DNA of 17,901 nucleotides from Nitrospirota bacterium (lineage in GTDB: Bacteria > Nitrospirota > UBA9217), in assembly GCA_013334545.1 (NCBI GenBank), contig JAAXXJ010000032.1:1-17901 (forward strand), read 5' to 3'. This document shows positions 1 through 6,696 of this stretch, in pieces; position 1 is the first letter of the stretch, and each line of letters starts with the position of its first letter. The notes under the pieces were generated by a model, which did no database searches, was not told the origin of the DNA, and saw only the letters and a program-made list of their open reading frames with translations. Both the position numbers and the translations under genes were made by a program.

Positions 1-69
1 GATTGAAGCTTGCAGTGGCGAGTACTTCCTGTAGTCTGCACTTTTTCGAACAGGCCTATTAGTGCACAA

Positions 70-75
70 TATAAT
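70..75 (+). promoter_or_regulatory. Possible -10 element for the 160-561 gene
   Basis: A perfect TATAAT lies at 70-75 in an AT-rich stretch, about 85 bases upstream of the start codon at 160. No good -35 hexamer is seen 16-18 bases further upstream; the region at 44-52 is only weakly similar. I see no other feature in 1-159 apart from the ribosome binding site (AGGAG at 148-152) of the following gene. Confidence 0.3.
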
Positions 76-159
76 TAGTAATTTGTAAGAGCGTATCCGC
101 ACCATTCGGATACATGGAGTCGGATTAACAAAATACTTGACGAGACATAGGAGATATCT

Positions 160-561
160 ATGAAAAAGACAGCAGGTTTGTGGATAGACCATAGGAAAGC
201 TGTGATCGTGATTGTTACAGACAAAGGGGATGAAATAAAACTCATAATATCAAATGTTGAAAAACAACCCGGACGATCTGGTGGTGTACGTACTACGGCT
301 CCTTATGAAAAACAAATTCTGGCAGATGACAGCCTAGAGAGGACGTTTAGGGGGCATCTTAACGTTTACTATGATGCGGTAATTTCCAGTATTCGTGATG
401 CTGAGGCTATTATGATATTTGGTCCTGGTGAGGCGAAAGGCGAATTGAAAAAGCGTATCAAGAGAAATAAGCTAAGTGGACGCATCGTAGGTATTGAGAC
501 AGTTGACAAAATGACTCATCGCCAAATTGCAGCGAGAGTTCGGCAGTACTTTTCTAAATAG
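160..561 (+). CDS. Small eRF1/L7Ae-like (translation-machinery-type) hypothetical protein
   Basis: This is a 133-residue soluble protein with no signal peptide or membrane segment. The N-terminal GLWIDHRKAVIV (about residues 6-17) and the later IMIFGPGEAKGELKKRI (about 84-100) resemble the strand patterns of small bacterial proteins related to archaeo-eukaryotic release factor domains 2 and 3. The second of these has an L7Ae-like fold. Such proteins are usually annotated as hypothetical or as translational machinery proteins. The role is unknown; RNA or ribosome binding is only an inference from the fold. The start is supported by AGGAG at 148-152, seven bases before the ATG. Base composition is clearly more AT-rich than in the glucan and isoprenoid genes downstream. 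The gene stands alone and is followed 36 bases later by an apparent ATPase remnant, so this left edge may be a patch of acquired or decaying DNA. Confidence 0.6.
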   Translation: MKKTAGLWIDHRKAVIVIVTDKGDEIKLIISNVEKQPGRSGGVRTTAPYEKQILADDSLERTFRGHLNVYYDAVISSIRDAEAIMIFGPGEAKGELKKRIKRNKLSGRIVGIETVDKMTHRQIAARVRQYFSK

Positions 562-596
562 AGTTCGGCTATACGTGTTTGGACTCTAGCAAAAGG

Positions 597-746
597 GGCT
601 TACCACCTTCTCTTGTCGGCGTGCATCTCGGTTTTGTAGTGCCGCTGGCTTTCTTTTTCCTTATCTTGATCGCACTGCTACTCGCCTACCTGCTGGCGGT
701 GGAAAGGATAAAGAGGTGGTTCTTTCGCCGCTTTGCCGCAGAGTGA
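597..746 (+). pseudogene. C-terminal remnant of a P-type cation-transporting ATPase (MgtA-like)
   Basis: The frame ending at TGA 744-746 reads as a leucine/phenylalanine-rich transmembrane helix followed by a basic tail: LLLAYLLAVERIKRWFFRRF and then AAE. This closely resembles the last transmembrane helix and C-terminus of P-type ATPases of the MgtA/cation type, which typically end in a pattern like VELVKRWFYRRF. The preceding LGFVVPLAFFFL also fits the usual lead-in. The same frame is closed by TAA at 555-557, and no ATPase catalytic region lies upstream, so only about 50 of some 850-900 residues remain. A 41-residue small membrane protein starting at GTG 621 is the alternative. I see no convincing ribosome binding site before that GTG, so I prefer a decayed fragment. 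Confidence 0.55.
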
Positions 747-810
747 GGCGGCGGTAACCTTCCCCCTGATATTGGTCCGGTTTTCAGGCAGGAAGACTAG
801 GAGAGAAAAG

Positions 811-3357
811 ATGAGCAAGCTCAAAAGAGTCGGCAGTCCCATATACACGTTCTTCCCTACCGAGGTCGAGGGGTTCGATTCCTTGGGAGAGCTGGCCCTG
901 AATATGCGTTGGTCGTGGAACCATGCGGCCGATGAAGTGTGGGTACAGCTCGACCCGGAACTCTGGGACCGCACGCACAATCCCTGGGTTGTTCTGCAAA
1001 CCATCTCGCGGGACCGGCTCCAGCAAGCGTTGGACGATCCAGTCTTTAGAAGGAAGGTTGATGACCTGGTGGAAACCAAGCGTCATGAGGCAGAGGTGCC
1101 AGCCTGGTTTCAGCAGAGGCATCCACAGAGTACCTTGACCTCTGTCGCATATTTCAGCATGGAGTTCATGTTGAGCGAAGCGCTTCCCATTTATTCAGGA
1201 GGGCTTGGCAATGTGGCCGGCGACCAGCTCAAAGCGGCAAGCGATCTGGGCGTGCCGGTGGTCGGCGTGGGGCTCCTCTACCAGCAAGGCTATTTTCGTC
1301 AGGTGATAGATCGGTACGGAGCGCAGCAGGCCCTCTTCCCATACAACGATCCCGGGCAATTGCCGGTCATGCCTGTGCGCGAATCGAACGGGGAGTGGTT
1401 GCGGCTGGAGGTCGTGTTGCCCGGCTATTCGCTCTGGTTGCGCGCCTGGCAGGTCCAGGTGGGGAGAGTGAAGCTGTACCTTCTGGACAGCAATGACGCG
1501 GCGAATTTCCCTGCATATCGGGGGGTGACCAGTGAGCTTTATGGTGGCGGACCAGAGCATCGTCTGAGGCAGGAAATGGTCCTCGGGATCGGCGGCTGGC
1601 GACTGCTCGAAGCGCTCGGCATCAAGCCGGACGTCTGCCACTTGAATGAAGGGCATGCAGCCTTTTCGGTGCTGGAACGGGCGCGCAGCTTTATGGAAGA
1701 GACAGGACAGCCTTTCGAAGTCGCGCTTGCCGTTACAAAGGCGGGAAACCTCTTCACGACCCATACGCCGGTGGCTGCCGGATTTGACCGTTTTGACCCG
1801 CAGATCATCGAGCATTACCTCGGTGATTATGCCCGCAACAGTCTCGGGATCCCGCTTCGCGATCTACTGGCCCTCGGCCGCCTCAATCCGGACGATCCCT
1901 CAGAAGAATTCAACATGGCGTTCCTGGCCGTGCGTGGGAGCGGAGCGGTCAATGGGGTGAGCCGCCTGCACGGCAAGGTGAGTCGGGGCATCTTTCAGTC
2001 TCTCTTCCCGCGCTGGCCGGAGATTGAGGTTCCGGTGAGGCATGTGACCAACGGCGTCCATATGCCGAGCTGGGATTCGGCAGAGGCCGATGTCCTCTGG
2101 ACCGAATACTGTGGTAAGGACCGCTGGCTGGGAATGACGGAAACCCTCGGGGAGAAGATCTGCTGTGCCCCTAACGACAAACTCTGGCAACTACGCGCTG
2201 ACGCCCGCAAATCCCTCGTTGGTTACGTCCGCGAGCGGCTTTCCAAACAACTGGCCGCCTCAGGCTCAACACCCGAGGAGATCGGGAGCGCGCAGCACAT
2301 TTTTGATTCCAACGCATTGACGCTGGGGTTCGCACGCCGCTTTGCCACCTACAAGAGACCGAATCTGCTGTTGCGCGACCCTGAGAGGCTCCTGCGCATC
2401 CTCACCGATCCGAAGCGCCCGGTGCAGCTCATCATTGCCGGCAAGGCCGATCCTGCCGACCAGGCGGGACAGGCCATGATTCAGGAATGGACGTATTTTA
2501 TCCGGCGTGCCGAAGCGCGCAAGCACGTGGTCTTCCTAAGCGACTACGATATGCTGTTGACAGAACATCTTGTGCAAGGGGTGGATGTCTGGATCAACAC
2601 ACCACGACGACCCTGGGAGGCGTGCGGGACGAGCGGCATGAAGGTGCTCGTCAATGGCGGGCTCAACCTGTCGGAGCTGGATGGCTGGTGGGCTGAAGCC
2701 TACTCGCCTGAAGTGGGTTGGGCGCTGGGTGACGGAAAGGAGCACGACAGTGACCCGGCCTGGGATGCTACCGAAGCCGAGACGCTCTACGCGCTACTTG
2801 AACGTGAGGTGATCCCCGAGTTTTACAACCGCGACCGGAACGGCATTCCTGTTGCCTGGGTGGCACGCATACGCGAGAGCATGGCGCGCCTGACAACTCA
2901 CTTTTCCAGTAATCGCGCAGTGCGCCAGTACACCGAGCACTACTATATACCTGCCGCTGCTGCCTACCGCGAGCGCGCCGCTGATAAGGGAGAAGTGGGT
3001 GTGCAGGTAGTGGCTTGGCAGCACGCCCTGGAACGGGGGTGGGGCAATCTGCGCTTCGGCGAAGTGACGATTGCGACGAACGGGGATCAGCATATATTCG
3101 AGGTTCAGGTCTATCTAAACGGCATCGACCCGGATGCGGTACGGGTCGAGTTATATGCTGAAGGAGTCAACGACAGCGATCCTGTGCGCAATGAGATGAC
3201 GCGCGGCCCAATACTCGTAGGCGCGGAAAACGGCTACGTCTATAGCGCGCAGGTACAGGCGGCACGGCCAGCCACGGACTGCACAGCACGTGTGATACCG
3301 CATCGCACAGGCATTGCGGTTCCTCTCGAAGCCGCTCAAATTCTGTGGCAACGATGA
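811..3357 (+). CDS. glgP: Alpha-glucan (glycogen/maltodextrin) phosphorylase, GT35
   Basis: The enzyme phosphorolyses alpha-1,4-glucan ends to glucose 1-phosphate in the cytoplasm, using pyridoxal phosphate. The protein has 848 residues, the usual size for the bacterial subfamily with an N-terminal DUF3417 domain (about residues 13-125; LGELALNMRWSWN near its start). The catalytic part shows AYFSMEFMLSEALPIYSGGL, the H-L-N-E-G-H-A-A motif, TTHTPVAAGF and VTNGVH. The PLP-lysine motif GTSGMK is present with Lys611. The start at 811 is chosen because GGAGAG lies just upstream and the family begins there. The open frame extends back to a TTG at 733, but that part overlaps the ATPase remnant and has no family similarity. 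The next enzyme gene, a GH57 glucanotransferase, supports a role in storage-glucan turnover. Its own promoter is not evident. Confidence 0.95.
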   Translation: MSKLKRVGSPIYTFFPTEVEGFDSLGELALNMRWSWNHAADEVWVQLDPELWDRTHNPWVVLQTISRDRLQQALDDPVFRRKVDDLVETKRHEAEVPAWFQQRHPQSTLTSVAYFSMEFMLSEALPIYSGGLGNVAGDQLKAASDLGVPVVGVGLLYQQGYFRQVIDRYGAQQALFPYNDPGQLPVMPVRESNGEWLRLEVVLPGYSLWLRAWQVQVGRVKLYLLDSNDAANFPAYRGVTSELYGGGPEHRLRQEMVLGIGGWRLLEALGIKPDVCHLNEGHAAFSVLERARSFMEETGQPFEVALAVTKAGNLFTTHTPVAAGFDRFDPQIIEHYLGDYARNSLGIPLRDLLALGRLNPDDPSEEFNMAFLAVRGSGAVNGVSRLHGKVSRGIFQSLFPRWPEIEVPVRHVTNGVHMPSWDSAEADVLWTEYCGKDRWLGMTETLGEKICCAPNDKLWQLRADARKSLVGYVRERLSKQLAASGSTPEEIGSAQHIFDSNALTLGFARRFATYKRPNLLLRDPERLLRILTDPKRPVQLIIAGKADPADQAGQAMIQEWTYFIRRAEARKHVVFLSDYDMLLTEHLVQGVDVWINTPRRPWEACGTSGMKVLVNGGLNLSELDGWWAEAYSPEVGWALGDGKEHDSDPAWDATEAETLYALLEREVIPEFYNRDRNGIPVAWVARIRESMARLTTHFSSNRAVRQYTEHYYIPAAAAYRERAADKGEVGVQVVAWQHALERGWGNLRFGEVTIATNGDQHIFEVQVYLNGIDPDAVRVELYAEGVNDSDPVRNEMTRGPILVGAENGYVYSAQVQAARPATDCTARVIPHRTGIAVPLEAAQILWQR

Positions 3358-3669
3358 GTGGGGCAGGTCAATGTTCGGTGGAGCTCTAAGGCTCGGCGAC
3401 GTCTTCCAAAAAGTTACGCCTTGGAAGTCGCTCGCTTATTCGTCGCACTTCAGAGTTGAATATGGCATATCCCTAAATGGTATGCATGATATAAACAGTA
3501 TTCTTTGCCCTCGTCATAAAATTGGCTGTGTAGAGTAGTAGGTGCTGACTTCACTTCATCGACTTTTTGACTACTACTCTGATTCAGTTTGTAGCCTTCA
3601 TTCAAAGCAGGGTTGTCGAACGCTTGGTTTCGACGGTATTTGTCTCTCTGTAAGTCTGATTGTCCTTTT
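3358..3669. other. 312-base intergenic stretch without a recognisable gene
   Basis: This stretch has no frame with family similarity and is more AT-rich than the flanking genes. It contains a perfect 10-bp inverted repeat (3532-3541 with 3571-3580), listed separately. I see no convincing sigma70 promoter and no Shine-Dalgarno sequence for the gene starting at 3670. Confidence 0.6.
3532..3580. repeat. Perfect 10-bp inverted repeat, 29-base spacer
   Basis: AGAGTAGTAG at 3532-3541 is the exact reverse complement of CTACTACTCT at 3571-3580. There is no T-run after the right arm, so it is not a standard intrinsic terminator. It could be an operator-like or structural element between glgP and the DUF457 gene. 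Function unknown. Confidence 0.5.
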
Positions 3670-4212
3670 ATGGCCTCTGCATTCACTCATGGATTCGTCG
3701 CCCTTGCCGCCGGGAAGCTGGTCTTCCCGGAGGGGATGCCCGCGCGGTTCTGGGTCCTCTCGGTCGTCTGCACGCTCCTGCCGGATGTTGACGTGGTCGG
3801 CTTCTTTCTCGGGGTGCGTTACGGCAACGCCCTGGGCCACCGCGGTTTCGCCCATTCCCTCCTATTCGCCCTTCTCGTTGCTGTTCTGGTCACGGTCGCC
3901 GCGTTCCCTGCTGTCAGGCGGTTCTCGAAGCAGTGGTGGCTGCTGAGCGCCTGTTTCTTCGCGTCGACAGCCTCCCACGGTGTTCTCGACGCCATGACCG
4001 ACGGGGGGTATGGCGTCGCGTTCTTCAGCCCTTTCAGCAACGCCCGCTACTTCCTTCCCTGGCGTCCGCTCGAGGTCGCGCCTATCGGTGTGCGGGGCTT
4101 TTTCAGCCGGTGGGGGTGGGATGTTCTCATGAGCGAACTGCTCTGGATATGGGTGCCGGTGGCGCTGCTTCCGGTCGTCGTGTCTCTTGCCCGGAGACAC
4201 CGTTCAAGGTGA
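3670..4212 (+). CDS. YdjM/DUF457-family membrane-bound putative metal-dependent hydrolase
   Basis: This is a 180-residue polytopic inner-membrane protein. The family signatures are visible in order: an early T-H (residues 6-7), LPDVD (about 36-40), HRGFAHS (about 57-63) and HGVLDAMTDGG (about 105-115). The histidines and aspartates are thought to form a metal site, as in phospholipase-C/YdjM-type (LexA-regulated, DUF457) proteins. The family's reaction is not firmly established, so no substrate is assigned. Hydrophobic segments lie around residues 20-48, 64-78, 92-108 and 155-173. I chose the ATG at 3670 because the family starts with M-x-x-x-T-H-x-x-x; the upstream frame extension to 3613 lacks similarity. 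There is no good Shine-Dalgarno sequence upstream. It lies between two glucan enzymes but has no obvious functional link to them. Confidence 0.85.
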   Translation: MASAFTHGFVALAAGKLVFPEGMPARFWVLSVVCTLLPDVDVVGFFLGVRYGNALGHRGFAHSLLFALLVAVLVTVAAFPAVRRFSKQWWLLSACFFASTASHGVLDAMTDGGYGVAFFSPFSNARYFLPWRPLEVAPIGVRGFFSRWGWDVLMSELLWIWVPVALLPVVVSLARRHRSR

Positions 4213-4286
4213 CTGCATCGTGCATCCCTGTCATCGATTTTACCATTCAGTATCCGCGAGAAGGCCCGTCAACGCCCTGATTCCGA

Positions 4287-4315
4287 TTGACTTTTCCCGC
4301 TTCAGGGGCTAATAT
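4287..4315 (+). promoter_or_regulatory. Sigma70-type promoter for the GH57 gene
   Basis: TTGACT at 4287-4292 and TAATAT at 4310-4315 are separated by exactly 17 bases. They lie in the 160-base gap before the GH57 gene. Predicted transcription start is near 4322, giving a leader of about 50 bases. The strong match and optimal spacing suggest the glucanotransferase is transcribed independently of the upstream genes. Confidence 0.65.
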
Positions 4316-4372
4316 TCCAGTCTGTATCTCCAGAACCGAAACGCAGGGAAAATCAGAGGATTTACCGCATCA

Positions 4373-6553
4373 ATGCCCAAGGTCCAGTTCATCTTCGCCA
4401 TACACAACCACCAGCCCGTCGGGAACTTCGACTCCGTCGCCGAGGAAGCGTACCAGAGGTCCTACCTTCCGTTCATCAATGTGCTGAAGCGCTACCGGTC
4501 GGTCAAGATCACCCTCCATTACACGGGCATCCTCTACCGGTTCTTCGAGGAGAAGCACCCGGAGTTCATCGACACGCTCCGGGAGCTCGTGGCCGAGGGC
4601 CGGGCGGAGATCCTGTCCGGAGGGTTCTACGAGCCCATCCTTGCGGTCCTTCCCGATGAGGACAAGATCGGCCAGATCCGCGCGCTCTCGGACTATATCC
4701 GGAAGAAATTGGGATACGACAGCCGCGGCATGTGGCTCGCGGAGCGGGTGTGGGAGCCGCATCTTCCCCGCACCATCGCCGAGGCCGGCATCGACCACGT
4801 GGTGGTGGACGATTTCCATTTCAAGATGGCGGGACTGCGCGACCAGGACCTGGACGGATACTACCTCACCGAGGAACTGGGCGGCCTTGTCCGCATCTTC
4901 CCGGGCAGCGAGAAGCTCCGCTATCTGATCCCGTTCCATCCTCCCGAGGAGTCCATCGGGTTCCTTGCGGCGCTCAGGTCCACGGAGCGGAACCGGCTAG
5001 CGGTAATGGCAGACGACGGCGAAAAGTTCGGCGTCTGGCCGGAAACCTACCACACGGTCTACGAGGAGGGATGGCTCGATCGGTTCTTCGCGCTCCTTGA
5101 ACAGAACGGCGAGTGGCTCGAGACCACGACCTTCTCCGAGTATCTCCGGAAGGAACCGGCCCGGGGCAGGACCTACCTGCCCACCGCATCGTACATGGAG
5201 ATGGGGGAATGGGCGCTCCCGACAGCGACGATGATGGAATACGACGATGCTCTCACCATGCTGAAGGGGCTGCCGGACGGCGGGAAGGTCCGGCCCTTCA
5301 TCAAGGGCGGCATCTGGAGGAACTTCCTGGCCAAGTATTCCGAGAGCAATCACATGCACAAGCGCATGTTGATGGTGAGCGAGAAGGTCCACCGTGTCCT
5401 GGAGGCGCCCGGCGCAAGCGCGAAGCTTGACCGGGAAACGGCCCGCATGATCGACCACCTTTACCAGTGCCAGTGCAACGACTCCTACTGGCATGGCGTG
5501 TTCGGCGGGCTGTACCTGCCGCACCTCCGCTCCGCAGTGTATGAACACCTCATCCAGGCGGAGTATCTCGCGGACAGGGTGCTGAAGATGCAGGGCCCGG
5601 TGCTGCGGGGCAAAGCTCCGGGGAAAAAAGCAGCGAAGGACTCCTGGCTTTCCATCGAGCGGGGCGACTTTGACCGGGACGGCAACGAGGAGTTCATGGC
5701 GAACACCGAACTGATGAACATCTTCGTGGACCCGGCCGACGGCGGCAGGATCACGGAGCTGGACTGGAAGCCCCGCTCCTTCAACCTGACGAACAGTCTC
5801 ACGCGCAGGCGCGAAGGCTACCACGACAAGATCGTCCATGCGGGCAAGGAGGCCCCGGCGGGCGGCGCGAAGACCATCCATGACCGGGTGGTGGTGAAGG
5901 AGGAGGGCCTCCAGCACCATCTGCAGTACGACTGGTATACGCGCGGATCGCTCCTCGATCATTTTCTGGAGTCCGGCGTGGACCTCGCAAGCTTCATACG
6001 ATGCGAGTACTACGAAGCAGGCGACTTCGTCCTCGGCGCCTATGGGGCGACAATGCGGAAGCAGCGGGACAGCGCGGCCCTCGTCCTCGAGCGCGAGGGG
6101 AACGCCGCGGGGCTCCGCACGCGCATCTGCAAGACCATAGCGCTTCGCGCATCCGGTCACGCGGTCACGGTGCGGTACGAGATCACGAACCTGGACAAGG
6201 AAGAGCTGAACACCACTTTTGGAAGCGAGTTCAATTTCTCGCTCCTGGCGGGCAACGCCCATGACCGCTACTACGATATCCCCGGACACATCCTGGACAA
6301 GCGCAACCTGGCGTCCCTGGGCGAGACGAACAATGTCCGGCAGGTGAGCCTGGTGGACGAGTGGCTGAAGCTCTCCGTCATCCTGGCGTTCTCCCATGCC
6401 GCCGTTCTCTGGCGCGCGCCGGTGGAGACGGTTTCACAATCCGAGGCGGGCTTCGAGCGGGTGTACCAGAGCTCGATGGTGATGCCGCTCTGGCGCATCT
6501 CGCTCGACCCGGGCAAGACCTGGGAGACGGAGATCACGATCGAGATCGAATAA
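4373..6553 (+). CDS. GH57 4-alpha-glucanotransferase / alpha-amylase-type enzyme
   Basis: This is a 726-residue cytoplasmic enzyme of glycoside hydrolase family 57, of the Thermococcus litoralis 4-alpha-glucanotransferase type. It would disproportionate or hydrolyse alpha-1,4-glucans. All five conserved GH57 regions can be read: HNHQP (residues 11-15), GGFYEP (83-88), WLAERVWEP (121-129) with the nucleophile Glu124, ADDGEKFG (213-220) with the acid/base Asp at 214/215, and YMEMGEWALP (about 274-283). After the barrel come helices and a C-terminal beta-sandwich of the DUF1926 type (about 430-726). The length is somewhat above that of the roughly 660-residue T. litoralis enzyme. An AGAGGA lies about 14 bases before the ATG, slightly far for a ribosome binding site, but the protein clearly begins here. 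With GlgP nearby it would supply or reshape linear glucans for phosphorolysis. Transferase versus hydrolase activity cannot be decided from sequence. Confidence 0.93.
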   Translation: MPKVQFIFAIHNHQPVGNFDSVAEEAYQRSYLPFINVLKRYRSVKITLHYTGILYRFFEEKHPEFIDTLRELVAEGRAEILSGGFYEPILAVLPDEDKIGQIRALSDYIRKKLGYDSRGMWLAERVWEPHLPRTIAEAGIDHVVVDDFHFKMAGLRDQDLDGYYLTEELGGLVRIFPGSEKLRYLIPFHPPEESIGFLAALRSTERNRLAVMADDGEKFGVWPETYHTVYEEGWLDRFFALLEQNGEWLETTTFSEYLRKEPARGRTYLPTASYMEMGEWALPTATMMEYDDALTMLKGLPDGGKVRPFIKGGIWRNFLAKYSESNHMHKRMLMVSEKVHRVLEAPGASAKLDRETARMIDHLYQCQCNDSYWHGVFGGLYLPHLRSAVYEHLIQAEYLADRVLKMQGPVLRGKAPGKKAAKDSWLSIERGDFDRDGNEEFMANTELMNIFVDPADGGRITELDWKPRSFNLTNSLTRRREGYHDKIVHAGKEAPAGGAKTIHDRVVVKEEGLQHHLQYDWYTRGSLLDHFLESGVDLASFIRCEYYEAGDFVLGAYGATMRKQRDSAALVLEREGNAAGLRTRICKTIALRASGHAVTVRYEITNLDKEELNTTFGSEFNFSLLAGNAHDRYYDIPGHILDKRNLASLGETNNVRQVSLVDEWLKLSVILAFSHAAVLWRAPVETVSQSEAGFERVYQSSMVMPLWRISLDPGKTWETEITIEIE

Positions 6554-6567
6554 AGACCAGTGCTCTT

Positions 6568-6656
6568 CACCGCAGAGGCCGCAGGCGATGCGGAGAAAAG
6601 CATCCATGGTCGATCAATGCAAGTTCAAATGCTGCGAGCCCTGCGTTCTCCGCGGT
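6568..6656. repeat. Imperfect intergenic inverted repeat, copy A
   Basis: The left arm begins CACCGCAGAGGCCGCAGG at 6568. The right arm is CCTGCGTTCTCCGCGGT, ending at 6656. The arms are imperfect reverse complements. This is the style of short non-coding inverted repeats (caccgcagagg...ctctgcggt) scattered between genes in many delta-proteobacterial and related genomes. It occupies most of the gap between the GH57 gene and the FG-GAP protein gene. Copies of a related type lie at 11682 and 13118. Confidence 0.5.
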
Positions 6657-6696
6657 CCAGGGGCTCTTTAATGTTCAATGAAAAAGAGGATATGAA

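Noticed and set aside
733..810. N-terminal extension of GlgP to TTG 733
   Set aside because: It overlaps the ATPase remnant, is not conserved, and a good ribosome binding site lies before ATG 811.
4997..6397. 466-codon antisense frame opposite the GH57 gene
   Set aside because: It is a long open frame caused by high GC on the opposite strand of an intact gene. There is no family motif or ribosome binding site.
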